From NCBI RefSeq assembly GCF_001651855.1, contig NZ_LNQC01000049.1, forward strand, positions 1 through 64,000: 64,000 nucleotides of DNA. Reading direction: 5' to 3'. A program made the position numbers and the translations under genes. Below, piece after piece: positions 43,636 to 53,315 of this stretch. The DNA is from Sinorhizobium americanum. Lineage in GTDB: Bacteria; Pseudomonadota; Alphaproteobacteria; Rhizobiales; Rhizobiaceae. The notes below the pieces were generated by a model. That model was given only the letters and a program-made list of their open reading frames with translations. It did no database searches and was not told the DNA's origin. Position 1 is the first letter of the stretch. Every line of letters starts with the position of its first letter.

Positions 43636-43692
43636 GCCACCTCTCCTCTCGTGATGTCCGTTCGGGCCGACCGCCTTGAACACAAAGAGAGC

Positions 43693-46140
43693 TTACATCC
43701 TCGTGCGTTCGCCTTTCGGGTCGTACATCGGCTTCAACGAGGCATGAGCCGGGAAGCGTTCACCGGCGATCTCGATCTCGTATTTCGACGCGAGGATGTC
43801 ATCGTCGCTTTCGCCGCGGCAGGGAACATAGCCCATCCCGATCGCGGCCCCCAGATGGTGGCCGTAGTTCCCGGAAGTGATGATGGAGACGATCTTGCCG
43901 TCGCGCACGAGCGCTTCGTTGTGAAACACCAGGGGTTCCGGATCGTGGAGCCTGAACTGAAGCATCCGCCGCTTGAGACCCTCTTCCCGCTTTCTAAGGA
44001 TCGCGTCGCGGCCGGTGAAGTCGACCTTGTCGGTCTTGACCGCGAACCCAAGCCCGGCCTCGAGAACGTGATCCTCGTCCGTGATGTCGTGCCCGAAGTG
44101 CCTGAAAGCCTTTTCGATCCGGCAGGAGTCGAGCGTATGGAGGCCGCACAGTCTAAGGTCGGACGCCGCGCCCGCCTCTTCGAGCGCCTCGAAAACATGC
44201 GCCGCCTGGTCGGACGAGACATAGAGCTCCCATCCCAATTCGCCGACATACGTCACTCGGTGGGCACGGGCGAGCCCCATGCCGATTTCGATCTCCTGCG
44301 CGGTCCCGAACGGAAACGCCTCGTTGGAAAAGTTGTTGGGGCTGACCCGGTTGATCACCTCGCGTGCCTTGGGACCCATCAGGACGAGAACGGATTCCGA
44401 AGCGGTGATATCTGTGATGACGACGAATTCGCCGTCCCGCACGTGCTTGCGCATCCAGGCAAGATCACGCTGCAGCGTCGCGCCCGGAACGACCGCGAAG
44501 AATGCCGTCTCCGAGAGGCGGGTGACGGTGAGATCGCTCTCGATCCCACCTTTCTTGTTGAGCATCTGGGTGTAGACGATCCTGCCAGGCGCGACATCCA
44601 TTTGGTTCGCGCACAGCCGATTGAGAAACGCGCAAGCGTCGCGGCCTTCGACCCTGATCTTTCCGAAAGAGGTCATGTCGAACAGGCCGACGCCGTTTCT
44701 AACGGCGAGGTGTTCCTCCCTCTGGTTCTCGAACCAGTTCTGCCGATTCCAGCTATAGCGGTATTCGCGTTCCTGGCCCGGTTTGGCGAACCAGTTGGCG
44801 CGCTCCCATCCGGCGACTTCGCCGAACACGGCACCACGTGCCTTGAGGTGTTCATGCAGCGGCGAGCGGCGGATGCCGCGCGAGGTCTCGACCTGGCGAT
44901 AGGGGAAATGGTCGGCGTAGAGCAGACCGAGGGTCTCCGTCACCCGCTCCTTGAGGTAAGCGCGGTTCTTCTGGAACGGCTGCGCCCGGCGGATGTCGAC
45001 GTCCCACAGATCGAAGGGCGGCTCGCCGTCATTCATCCATTGCGCTAGCGCGAAGCCCGCGCCGCCGGACGAGACGATGCCGATGGAATTGTAGCCCGCG
45101 GCGATCCAATAGCCTTTCACCTCGGGGGCCTCGCCGAGATAGTAGCGATCGTCGGGGGTGAAGGACTCCGGACCGTTGAAGAACGTGTGAATCCCCGCCG
45201 TTTCCAGCATCGGCATCCGGTTTACGGCCATCGCGAGTATCGGCTCGAAATGGTCGAAGTCCTCGGGGAGCTGGTCGAAACAGAAATCCTCGCGGATCCC
45301 CTCCATGCCCCACGGCTTTGCCCTTGGTTCGAAGGCACCCAGCATCATCTTGCCCGCGTCTTCCTTGTAGTAGGCGCATTCGTCCGGGACGCGCAGAACA
45401 GGGAGGCGGGTGAGGTTTTCGATGGCCTCGGTCACGATGTAGAAGTGCTCGCAGGCATGGAGCGGAAGCGTCACGCCCGATCTCGCGGCCAGATCGCGGC
45501 CCCACATGCCGCCGCAATTGACCACCAAATCGGTTTCGATCGTTCCGGCGTCCTCACCGCTGGCCCATGAAACGCCCGTGACCCTCCCGTCGCGCTTGTG
45601 AACATCGGTGACCTTGACGTTCTCCAGGATTTTCGCGCCAAGCCGCCTTGCCCCCTTTGCGAGTGCCATCGCGATATTCGCCGGGTCGCACTGTCCATCG
45701 AGCGGAAGGTGGACGGCCCCGACGACGTCGGAGATATTGAGATGTGGATACATCTCGTTGACCTCACGAGGAGAGACCTCGTTCACGTCGATGTCGAACG
45801 CCCTCGCGAGAGTCGCCTGCCGATAGATTTCCTGCTTGCGCTCCTCGGTGAGGGCGACGGTAATGGAACCGTTTTGGCGCATGCCGGTTGCGATCCCGGT
45901 CTCGGCTTCGAGCTTCACGTAAAGGTCGGCCGAGTATTTCGCGAGCCGGGTCATGTTCTGCGACGCGCGCAACTGCCCGATCAGGCCAGCGGCATGCCAA
46001 GTCGTGCCGGATGTCAGTTGCTTCCTTTCGAGCAGAACGATGTCGGTCCATCCGAGCTTCGCCAGGTGGTAGGCGACGGAGCATCCGGAAATTCCTCCGC
46101 CGATGACAACAACTCGAGCTTTCGTTGGCAAATTGGGCAT
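43693..46140 (-). CDS. DAO-GcvT fusion: dimethylglycine/sarcosine-dehydrogenase-like demethylase
   Basis: 815 residues. The N-terminal FAD oxidase domain (VVVIGGGISGCSVAYHLAKL, about 10-30) has TTWHAAGL, whose His usually carries covalent FAD. The C-terminal aminomethyltransferase (GcvT) domain, about 430-800, captures the released one-carbon unit on tetrahydrofolate. Such fusions oxidatively demethylate dimethylglycine, sarcosine or related N-methyl compounds. It lies directly downstream of a betaine-type ABC transporter, fitting uptake then demethylation. Start at MPNLPTKARVVVIGG; a longer frame is not needed. Confidence 0.9.
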   Translation of the reverse strand: MPNLPTKARVVVIGGGISGCSVAYHLAKLGWTDIVLLERKQLTSGTTWHAAGLIGQLRASQNMTRLAKYSADLYVKLEAETGIATGMRQNGSITVALTEERKQEIYRQATLARAFDIDVNEVSPREVNEMYPHLNISDVVGAVHLPLDGQCDPANIAMALAKGARRLGAKILENVKVTDVHKRDGRVTGVSWASGEDAGTIETDLVVNCGGMWGRDLAARSGVTLPLHACEHFYIVTEAIENLTRLPVLRVPDECAYYKEDAGKMMLGAFEPRAKPWGMEGIREDFCFDQLPEDFDHFEPILAMAVNRMPMLETAGIHTFFNGPESFTPDDRYYLGEAPEVKGYWIAAGYNSIGIVSSGGAGFALAQWMNDGEPPFDLWDVDIRRAQPFQKNRAYLKERVTETLGLLYADHFPYRQVETSRGIRRSPLHEHLKARGAVFGEVAGWERANWFAKPGQEREYRYSWNRQNWFENQREEHLAVRNGVGLFDMTSFGKIRVEGRDACAFLNRLCANQMDVAPGRIVYTQMLNKKGGIESDLTVTRLSETAFFAVVPGATLQRDLAWMRKHVRDGEFVVITDITASESVLVLMGPKAREVINRVSPNNFSNEAFPFGTAQEIEIGMGLARAHRVTYVGELGWELYVSSDQAAHVFEALEEAGAASDLRLCGLHTLDSCRIEKAFRHFGHDITDEDHVLEAGLGFAVKTDKVDFTGRDAILRKREEGLKRRMLQFRLHDPEPLVFHNEALVRDGKIVSIITSGNYGHHLGAAIGMGYVPCRGESDDDILASKYEIEIAGERFPAHASLKPMYDPKGERTRM

Positions 46141-46281
46141 GCGCGTCTTCTTTCGCAGTTTGGGTCGGCCCTGACAGGCCAACAGGTCGTTAATGAATTT
46201 GCCCGGGCGGCGGGCGCAGTTCCCCAATCCGCTCAGTCGGCGGCGCGGAGAGCCCGATTGCGGTCTTACGTTTGCGGCCCG

Positions 46282-47130
46282 CTATCCCAGTCTTCGGCGA
46301 CGGCTCTGAAGCGCGCCCTTCGAAACCCGGTCCAGGAGGATGGCGACCGCGACGATCGACAGCCCGGCCCGAAGGCCGAGGCCCATCTCCATTCGCGTCA
46401 GCCCCCGCGTGACCTCCGCACCCAGGCCTCCGCCGCCGACGAGGCCGGCCAGGACGACCATGGCGAGGGACAGCAGGATGCACTGGTTCAAGCCTACGAT
46501 GAGCGTCGGCATCGCCGAAGGAATTTCGATCTTGAACAGGATCGACCGTGTCGGTGCGCCGATCGCCTGTCCCATCTCGACCAGGGGCTTGGGCACCTGG
46601 TTGAAAGCCAACGTGGTGAGCCGCAGCATGGGCGGAATGCCGTAGACAATGGTGGCGATGGTCGCGGGGACGCGTCCGAGGCTGAAGACCATGACCGCGG
46701 GGATCAGGTAGACCCAAGGCGGGACGGTCTGCATCACGTCCAGGATGGGCCGAAGCCCCGCTTCAAGTCTTTTATGTCGCGAGGCGAGAACCCCGAGGGG
46801 AAACGCGATCAGGACGGAGACAAAAACCGCGACGACGACGAGAGCGACCGTCTGCATGCACGCCGTCCAGAGACCTGCCAGCAGGCAGAAGCCGAGCGAC
46901 ACCAACACCACCAGCGCAACGCGAACCGTGGTGAAATAGGCGGCGGCCAAGACTGCCACGGTTATCACGACATAGGCGGGCGGGTAGAGCAGCGCCGACT
47001 CGAAGGCGACAAGAACGGACTCGACCGCCTTGGAGACAGCGTCGAAGAACGGATGAAAGTTCGCGTTGAGCCAGTCGACCGCCGGCGCCAGATATGCGCC
47101 CGGGGAAAAAAGCAACAGTTCGAAGTTCAT
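46282..47130 (-). CDS. ABC transporter permease 2, glycine-betaine/proline type
   Basis: 282 residues with about six to seven membrane segments and the EAA loop (EMGQAIGAPTRSILFKIEIP). It belongs to the ProW/OpuAB family and is the second of two adjacent permease genes, overlapping the first by 4 bases, so the channel is probably a heterodimer rather than the usual ProW homodimer. About 140 bases without a gene separate it from the DAO-GcvT gene. Confidence 0.9.
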   Translation of the reverse strand: MNFELLLFSPGAYLAPAVDWLNANFHPFFDAVSKAVESVLVAFESALLYPPAYVVITVAVLAAAYFTTVRVALVVLVSLGFCLLAGLWTACMQTVALVVVAVFVSVLIAFPLGVLASRHKRLEAGLRPILDVMQTVPPWVYLIPAVMVFSLGRVPATIATIVYGIPPMLRLTTLAFNQVPKPLVEMGQAIGAPTRSILFKIEIPSAMPTLIVGLNQCILLSLAMVVLAGLVGGGGLGAEVTRGLTRMEMGLGLRAGLSIVAVAILLDRVSKGALQSRRRRLG

Positions 47131-47975
47131 CTTGCACCTGCCTTGACGCGGCGGGCCGCATTCTGGGTCAGTCGATCCAGGATCATCGTCAGGATGACGA
47201 TCGCGATCGCGGCGTTGATGGATGTGGCGATATCAAGCGTTCGTACCGCTCCGTAGATCGTTTCGCCAAGACCGCCGGAGCCGACGATGCCCGCGATAAC
47301 CACCATGCCGAAGGACATCATCAGACTTTGATTGATGCCCGCCATGACACTCGGGATAGCGAACGGAAGCCTGATCTTCGTGAACATCTGCCCGGGTGTG
47401 AGGCCGCTCGCATGGCCGAGTTCGATGAACTCGTGCGGCGTCATCCGGATGCCGAGCGAGGTCAGGCGGATCGCGGGTGGCATCGCCACGACGACCGTGG
47501 CGATCAATGCCGTTGCCGGGCCATAGCCCAGAAGCGCGATTGCTGGCAGGAGGTAGATGTATGGCGGAAGCGTCTGGATAAGGTCCAGAACGGGTTCGAG
47601 TGCTTTGTTCAGGGTGGCCAGGAATCCCGCCGCGATACCGATTGGAATGGCGACCGCGAGCGCCAGAACTGTGGCGGTGGCCACCAGTGCGAGCGTGCTC
47701 ATGGTTTCAGCCCATAAACCCATGATGGCGCAGAATGCGAGCGCGACGCCCGTCAAGATCGCGGAAACGAGACCCATCAGCCTCCAGGTAAGCAACGCCA
47801 CGATGAGGGTGACGACATAGAACGGCGCGAACTGGAGGAGCCAGAGGATGCCGTCGTAGGTGCCCTCAAGTATTCCCCGCAAAAAGTCGAAAGCCCACTC
47901 GCCGTTGTCGCTGATCCAGGCAAGCCCGTCATCGACCCATATGTCGAAAGTGTCGGTGAGGACTGAGGTGTCCAT
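47127..47975 (-). CDS. ABC transporter permease 1, glycine-betaine/proline type
   Basis: 282 residues, same family as its neighbour, with an N-terminal periplasmic-facing stretch (about 1-35) before the membrane segments and EAA loop IELGHASGLTPGQMFTKIRL. It lies 12 bases after the ATPase gene. Substrates of relatives are glycine betaine, proline betaine, choline or DMSP. Confidence 0.9.
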   Translation of the reverse strand: MDTSVLTDTFDIWVDDGLAWISDNGEWAFDFLRGILEGTYDGILWLLQFAPFYVVTLIVALLTWRLMGLVSAILTGVALAFCAIMGLWAETMSTLALVATATVLALAVAIPIGIAAGFLATLNKALEPVLDLIQTLPPYIYLLPAIALLGYGPATALIATVVVAMPPAIRLTSLGIRMTPHEFIELGHASGLTPGQMFTKIRLPFAIPSVMAGINQSLMMSFGMVVIAGIVGSGGLGETIYGAVRTLDIATSINAAIAIVILTMILDRLTQNAARRVKAGAR

Positions 47976-47987
47976 TGAGCCCTCCTA

Positions 47988-49076
47988 TCAAGCCGCCGCG
48001 CGAGCTTCAGCGGGACTGCCCGCGACGCCGCGAAGCAGACCTCTGGCGGTGACCACGCCGACGACCTTGCCGTCGTGCACGACCGCTACGGCATCGCGAT
48101 CCGATTGCATCGTCAGATCGATAAGCTCTCCGATGTCGGCATCCGGCGTTGTCCTGAGCAGGGCGTCGACATCGCAGTTGGGATGCGCGGCCCTGAACTC
48201 GGCGACTGGCTTCATCACGGAATGCGCCTTCACCAGATGGATTCGCGAAATACCCGCGACGAAGTCGGCGACATAGTCGTCCGCCGGCCTGGTGACGATC
48301 TCCTCGGCGGTACCGACCTGAACGATGACACCGTCCTTCATGATGGCGATCCGATCGCCGATACGGATGGCCTCGTCGAGGTCATGGGTAATGAACACCG
48401 ACGACTTGCCCAACGATTTCGTCAGTTGCCGGAACTCGTCCTGGAGCTGTCGGCGGATAAGCGGATCGAGAGCGCTGAACGGCTCGTCCATCAGGATGAT
48501 CTCTGGGTCAGCGGCGAGCGCCCGGGCGAGCCCGACGCGCTGTTGCATGCCGCCCGACAGTTCGGAAGGGTACCTTGCGGTCCAGTCGGACAAGCCGACC
48601 TTTCCCAGGGCGGCAAGCGCGATCTCGTTGCGTTGCTCCCTGGCGATACCGCGCACTTCAAGCCCGAAAGCAGCATTCTCGAGCACCGTTCTGTACGGCA
48701 AGAGCGCGACGCTCTGGAATACCATGCCGATGGTGTTGGCACGCATCTCGCGCAGTTCCGCAGGTTTCAGGGCCGAGATTTCCCGCCCTTTCACCGTGAT
48801 GGTGCCAAGGCTCGGTTCGATCAGGCGGTTGAAGAGACGGACAAGCGTGGACTTGCCGCTGCCGGACAGGCCCATCACGCAGAAGATTTCCCCTCGGCGT
48901 AACTGCAGGCTGGCGTCCGCGACGCCGACCACACAGTCGAAGTCCTGGAGGACTTGCTTCTTCGACAGGCCACGCTCGGAGACCGCCTTCACCGCTGCGG
49001 GAGCGCGTGCCCCGAATATCTTCCAGACGTTCCGGCAGTCGAGCAGCACGTCGTTGTCATTGATTTTCTTTTCCAT
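47988..49076 (-). CDS. ABC transporter ATPase, glycine-betaine type (ProV/OpuAA family)
   Basis: 362 residues with Walker A GLSGSGKST, signature LSGGMQQRVGLARAL and Walker B ILMDEPFSALDP. A C-terminal CBS-like region (DADIGELIDLTMQSDRDAVA, then HDGKVVGVVTARG) is used by OpuA relatives to sense ionic strength. Start at MEKKINDNDVLLDCRNVWK, the family N-terminus. Transcribed after the binding-protein gene with a hairpin between them. Confidence 0.92.
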   Translation of the reverse strand: MEKKINDNDVLLDCRNVWKIFGARAPAAVKAVSERGLSKKQVLQDFDCVVGVADASLQLRRGEIFCVMGLSGSGKSTLVRLFNRLIEPSLGTITVKGREISALKPAELREMRANTIGMVFQSVALLPYRTVLENAAFGLEVRGIAREQRNEIALAALGKVGLSDWTARYPSELSGGMQQRVGLARALAADPEIILMDEPFSALDPLIRRQLQDEFRQLTKSLGKSSVFITHDLDEAIRIGDRIAIMKDGVIVQVGTAEEIVTRPADDYVADFVAGISRIHLVKAHSVMKPVAEFRAAHPNCDVDALLRTTPDADIGELIDLTMQSDRDAVAVVHDGKVVGVVTARGLLRGVAGSPAEARAAA

Positions 49077-49120
49077 GACATTCCCCAGAGCCAGTCTACG
49101 ACCGGTCATTATTGGCGGAG

Positions 49121-49150
49121 GGCGAGCCGTCGACGCCGCCGCGGCTCGCC
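49121..49150 (-). terminator. Intercistronic hairpin between binding-protein and ATPase genes
   Basis: GGCGAGCCG (49121-49129) pairs with CGGCTCGCC (49142-49150) across a 12-base GC-rich loop. There is no U-run, so message stabilisation or partial attenuation is likelier than termination. Same position as the hairpin after pstS. Confidence 0.5.
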
Positions 49151-49158
49151 TGCTTCGA

Positions 49159-50010
49159 TCATTCTCCCTTGATGTTTTCCCAACGCTTCAGGAGATCCGC
49201 ATGATTGTCGGTCCAGTCCTTGATCGCTTCGTCCATGGTCTTACCGTCGGCGACCGCACCGTTGATGGCGGTTATGTCAGCAAGCGGAACATAGACGCTC
49301 GAGATGATCTCGCGAGCTCGGGGATTTTCCTCGGAAAAGCCCTTGGTCCCGATCCAGTAGTAGGTCTGCGCCGCGGGGAAGATGTTCTTCGAGTCCTTGA
49401 GGAACTTCAGCGGATACTTCTGCATCATCCAGGAAGGTTCCCAGATCGTCACCGCGATCCATTCCTTCCGTTCGACTGCCGATTTCAGGGCGGCCGTCAT
49501 TGCGGCGGTGCTGCCCTCGACGGTCTGAAGCTTGAGATCGTATTCCTTGGAGGCGGTGGCCATGTCGCGCATAAGACCGGAACCCGGCTCGACGCCGATG
49601 ATCTTGTTGCCGAACTTGTCGGCGTTCTCGTTCAACTGCTCCATCGTGTCGATGTTCACGTAGTTCGGAACGGCGACAGCCTGATAGAGGCCATGCGAAA
49701 CCGGCGAGATTTTCTCGAGACGCCGCTTGTTCTTGTCCCAGTAGTCGTAGGTCACGTAGTTCACGTGCGATGTCAGGATTTGAATGTCGCCCTTGCCGAG
49801 CGCTGCGAACGCGATGCCCCATTCGGAGAACGGGACGACCTTGACCGTGTAGCCCTGGTCTTCGAGGACTTTCTTCGTGATACCCGTGATGGGCATCAGA
49901 TCCTCCCAGGACAAGGTTCCCATCGTAATGGTCTTCTCCTCCGCGTGGGCGGACAGGAACGTCATGCCCACCATCGCCGCCGCGACCAGTGCTTTCAACA
50001 ATGCCTTCAT
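49159..50010 (-). CDS. Periplasmic binding protein of a glycine-betaine-type ABC transporter
   Basis: 283 residues, OpuAC/ProX family. Signal peptide MKALLKALVAAAMVGMTFLS with cleavage after AHA (near residue 23). Aromatic residues suited to a cation-pi cage for quaternary ammonium appear in TLSWEDL, VTIWEPSWMMQKYP and TYYWIG. Which onium compound it binds cannot be told by eye. First transporter gene of the locus. Confidence 0.92.
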   Translation of the reverse strand: MKALLKALVAAAMVGMTFLSAHAEEKTITMGTLSWEDLMPITGITKKVLEDQGYTVKVVPFSEWGIAFAALGKGDIQILTSHVNYVTYDYWDKNKRRLEKISPVSHGLYQAVAVPNYVNIDTMEQLNENADKFGNKIIGVEPGSGLMRDMATASKEYDLKLQTVEGSTAAMTAALKSAVERKEWIAVTIWEPSWMMQKYPLKFLKDSKNIFPAAQTYYWIGTKGFSEENPRAREIISSVYVPLADITAINGAVADGKTMDEAIKDWTDNHADLLKRWENIKGE

Positions 50011-50171
50011 TTCACTCACTCCTCCGTATTGTTCCCACTCCATCGGAGACCCGTTACGGGCTCCTCATTGCGCGGCGAGTCATCAAGTCTCGTGGCGTGC
50101 ACGCAATTCCGTCCTCCCGACCTCTCGGTCGAACCGGAGCCCGCGCCCCTCGGCGCTCGCTCTCCGGGCAT

Positions 50172-50885
50172 TCACATGTGTCTCGTCAGTCCGCCATCCA
50201 CACGCAGGTTCTGACCGGTGATGTAGCCCGCGTCCTCGGAAAGCATGAACGCAGCCGTCTTGGCGATCTCGGCGACGGTACCGATCCGGCGAAGCGGGAT
50301 CGGATCGGCCGCCTCGGCTGGATGCGCCATACTGGCGATGTAACCGGGAAGAAGCGCGTTCATGCGGATGTTCCGGGGACCGTACTTGTCCGAGTACATC
50401 TTGGTGTAGGCGGCCACGGCCGCCCGGTAGGCGCACGAGATGGGATAGTTCGCGTCCGGTTCGAAGGTGGCGAGCGTCGTGATGTTGAGGAACGCTCCGC
50501 CTCCCTGGTCGAGCATGAGAGGGGTCACGAGCTTCGCCATCCGTTGGACCGAGAGCAGGATCGAACGGTTACCGTCTTCCCAGACCGCGTCGTCGATCTC
50601 GAGCAGATCGCCCGTCGGCGGATGAGCGGTGTTGTTGACGACAGCGTCGATCCGGCCATAGGCCGAGCGGGCGAGTGCAACCAATGCCTCGAGATCGGCC
50701 AGACTGTCAGTGGAGCCGCGCATCCCCTTGCCGCCAAGTTCGACAGCAAGCGCTTCCGAACTGCCCGAAGGCGACATGAGAACCAGGCGGTAGCCGGCAC
50801 GATGGAGTTCGCGGGCGATGGCCGCTCCCATTTCGCGGCCGCCTCCCGTTATGATCGCGACTGGTTTCGAGGTTTCCAAGTTCAC
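50172..50885 (-). CDS. Atypical short-chain dehydrogenase/reductase
   Basis: 237 residues. Cofactor loop ITGGGREMGAAIA and NNTAHPP are present, and the end (YITGQNLRVDGGLTRHM) is typical. The catalytic region reads YPISCAYRAAVAAYTKM, where the usual Y-x3-K is replaced by a form in which Arg takes the Lys place; a subgroup of SDRs shares this AYRAA pattern. It may use a different catalytic Tyr. Part of the onium-compound locus. Confidence 0.8.
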   Translation of the reverse strand: MNLETSKPVAIITGGGREMGAAIARELHRAGYRLVLMSPSGSSEALAVELGGKGMRGSTDSLADLEALVALARSAYGRIDAVVNNTAHPPTGDLLEIDDAVWEDGNRSILLSVQRMAKLVTPLMLDQGGGAFLNITTLATFEPDANYPISCAYRAAVAAYTKMYSDKYGPRNIRMNALLPGYIASMAHPAEAADPIPLRRIGTVAEIAKTAAFMLSEDAGYITGQNLRVDGGLTRHM

Positions 50886-50924
50886 GAGCGGAGCTCCAGT
50901 TCGAAAGAGTTGGTGTTTGGCGAT

Positions 50925-51809
50925 CTAGCGCGTTGAACCGTCGAGCAAGGGCGCGAGGGCCTCCTGAAGCGCCCTGTCCTGTTCTGCCTTCAGTTTCGCG
51001 AGGGGCTTGCGGACATTGCCCGTTCCGTAGCCGCGGAGCTGGGCTGCCCGCACGACGGACGGCGTGTAATGCGTTCTCCAGATGAAGAGGAGAGAGGGAA
51101 GCATCCGCTTCCAAAGCTCCAGGGCTTCCGCGTATTTGCCAGCGGAAACGAGGTCGTAGAGACGGACCGCCTCGTGAGGCATGTAGTTCGCCCCGCCCCA
51201 GATCACGCCCTTCGTACCCGCCATCAATGCGTAGACCGTGGTCGTGTCGCAGCCGTTCAGAACCGACGCCGATGTCGACAGATACTCCTGATGGACGGTG
51301 AGGTCGCCAGCGCTATCCTTGATCCAGTTGAAATTCCTGAGCGTCGTGAGGCGTTGCAGGAGTTCGACCGAGACCGAAATGCCCGTGTTCTGCGGAATGT
51401 TGTATCCGATGATGTCGATGCCGATCGCGGCATCGATTTCCTTGTAGAAGGCGAACAGGCCGTCGTCGTCGCCCGGACCCTCGAAATAGGGCGGAAGGAT
51501 CATGAGTGCATCAGCGCCGATCGATTCCGCATGCCGGGAGCGTCGGATCACCTCGTCCATATTCAACGCGGACGTCTGGCAGATGACGTTGCAGCGGCTG
51601 CCTATGCGCTTGGCACCTATCTCGTAGAGCTTGTTGCACTCGTCCTCGGTGAGGTAGGGATGCTGTCCGGTGCCGGCACCGAGCACCAGTCCGTGAACCC
51701 CCGCATCAACATACTTGTCGATCAGTTCCTCGAAAATCTGGAAGTTCACCGTCCCGTCGTCGTTGAACGGGGTTTGCATCGCGAGATTGATGCCCTTGAG
51801 ATCAGCCAT
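50925..51809 (-). CDS. Dihydrodipicolinate-synthase-family lyase/hydrolase
   Basis: 294 residues, (beta/alpha)8 barrel of the DapA/NAL family. Schiff-base Lys in WIKDSAGDL and Tyr in IIGYNIPQNTG are present; LVLGAGTGQHPYLTEDE replaces the GTTGE loop of true DapA, so this is a catabolic member such as a keto-acid aldolase or a deaminating dehydratase. Start at MADLKGINLAM; 17 bases separate it from the FAD oxidoreductase gene. Relatives in hydroxyproline catabolism (pyrroline-hydroxycarboxylate deaminase) are one model for its role. Confidence 0.85.
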   Translation of the reverse strand: MADLKGINLAMQTPFNDDGTVNFQIFEELIDKYVDAGVHGLVLGAGTGQHPYLTEDECNKLYEIGAKRIGSRCNVICQTSALNMDEVIRRSRHAESIGADALMILPPYFEGPGDDDGLFAFYKEIDAAIGIDIIGYNIPQNTGISVSVELLQRLTTLRNFNWIKDSAGDLTVHQEYLSTSASVLNGCDTTTVYALMAGTKGVIWGGANYMPHEAVRLYDLVSAGKYAEALELWKRMLPSLLFIWRTHYTPSVVRAAQLRGYGTGNVRKPLAKLKAEQDRALQEALAPLLDGSTR

Positions 51810-51826
51810 TCTTGTAGTCCCTTTCG

Positions 51827-53182
51827 CTAAACTTCCTTGCCAGCCTGTTTGAAGCGCCATCCCGTGACGAACCGGACGCCCGTCGATGTGATGAGCTTCG
51901 GATAGGCGCGTGAAGGCGCGACGCGCCGCTTGAGGATTTCGATGATGGGCGACGATCGGCCCACGGCGAGTTCGGCGACGGATTTGCCGAAGGATGTCCC
52001 TCTCGAAACCCCTGTGCCGTTGCAGAATGCCGCGCCGAAGACGTTGTCCGCGAGTTCGCCGAAGACCATGCCGCCGTTCTGCGCGAGCGTCAGCAGGCCG
52101 CCCCAGCTCGCCACGAATCCCATCGACGAAAGCTCCGGCCATCGGCGGTCGAACGCGACCTGCTGTTGCATCTTCGCGCTTTCGACATCCTTGAACGTGG
52201 TCTTGAAATCGGCCGCGTAGGAGTAGACGTTCCGCAGAATGAGGCGGTTGTCGTTTGTGCGCCGGACAGTCGTGCCGAAGCTGTTGGCCGGGATCAGCCC
52301 GTAGCCTCCACGATCGCCGACCTTGGCCAGCTCCGCGGTCGTCAGCTCGCGGGTCATGCTGGCAAAGGTATAGAGCGGGATCGCGCTGTTCGGATAGAAA
52401 CCAAACTCGGTGAGGTAGCCCGCCGCGCAGATGATGACCTTGCTGGCCGTGATCACGCCCGTCGGCGTCTGGAACGTGTGGAACGGCTTGCCGTAGTCGG
52501 CTCCGGTGATCGCCGTATACTCGTAGACTGTGACGTTCTTCGGCAGAGCGCGCGCGGCGTTCTTCAGATATTTCGCCGGGTGGATCAGGATCGTCCCGGG
52601 GTGGTGCAGCGCCCGGATGTAGTGCCTGCTTCCGGTCAGCGCCTGAATCTCATCCTTTTCGACCCAGCGGTAGCTCTGTCCCATCTTGTCGAGGGCGTGG
52701 GAGAAATTGACGAGGTCGGCCACGCCGTGCTCGGTCGCGGCGCTATGGTATTTGCCCTGCGGGTCCCAGTCGCAATCCACCCCGAGTTCCTCGACGGAGG
52801 AACGCAGGTAGGCGTTGCCGTCCAGGTTGACTTCGAGCTCCTCGCGATTGCCCTTGATGTCTTCCACGAAATCCTGCTTGCGCGGATTGTGCGCTAGGTC
52901 GATCGCGAAACCCATGCAGCGGCCGGACGCGTTGTTGCCAATGCGCCCCGCATCGACCAGAACGACCGTCGCGTCCGGACGAAGCTCGGCGTAGCGGCGG
53001 GCGGCATGCAAACCCATCCATCCCGCGCCTATCACCAGGCACTCGCAGTTCGTCTGACCGCTTTGGGAGAGCAGCGGGAGGTCTGGCCCCGATGTCATAT
53101 ACCAGCCCGACACCGTCGGTTCATCGTGTGGTCGGGGCACGGAAACATGCTCCCGCGGCGCGTTTCGATGTGTCGGAGCCAC
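51827..53182 (-). CDS. FAD-dependent oxidoreductase (DadA/glycine-oxidase-like)
   Basis: 451 residues. The dinucleotide fold (CLVIGAGWMGLHAARRYAEL) begins near residue 46, after an N-terminal stretch with SGWYMTSGPDLPLL that is conserved in this subgroup and supports the longer start. The C-terminal glycine-rich FAD segment is FCNGTGVSRGTSFGK. Relatives oxidise secondary or tertiary amines and D-amino acids. First gene of the leftward locus, divergent from the LysR gene. Confidence 0.87.
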   Translation of the reverse strand: MAPTHRNAPREHVSVPRPHDEPTVSGWYMTSGPDLPLLSQSGQTNCECLVIGAGWMGLHAARRYAELRPDATVVLVDAGRIGNNASGRCMGFAIDLAHNPRKQDFVEDIKGNREELEVNLDGNAYLRSSVEELGVDCDWDPQGKYHSAATEHGVADLVNFSHALDKMGQSYRWVEKDEIQALTGSRHYIRALHHPGTILIHPAKYLKNAARALPKNVTVYEYTAITGADYGKPFHTFQTPTGVITASKVIICAAGYLTEFGFYPNSAIPLYTFASMTRELTTAELAKVGDRGGYGLIPANSFGTTVRRTNDNRLILRNVYSYAADFKTTFKDVESAKMQQQVAFDRRWPELSSMGFVASWGGLLTLAQNGGMVFGELADNVFGAAFCNGTGVSRGTSFGKSVAELAVGRSSPIIEILKRRVAPSRAYPKLITSTGVRFVTGWRFKQAGKEV

Positions 53183-53315
53183 GTTGTTCTCTCTCGGTTC
53201 TGGTAAATTTCGCGGGGCCTCCCGAGCATCCCGCCGTTAAAGTCTGTCGCGAGCTAAACATACAAAAGACACTCTCTGTAGACGGAAAAGATGTCACCTG
53301 ATATGAATCCCATTC

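Noticed and set aside
42922-45048. Plus-strand open frame of 708 codons
   Set aside because: It lies opposite the SDR and DAO-GcvT genes, has an Arg/Gly/Asp-rich composition and no motif; it is an antisense shadow.
45598-50214. Plus-strand open frames of 552 and 629 codons
   Set aside because: They lie opposite the DAO-GcvT gene and the transporter genes, whose motifs are clear on the minus strand.
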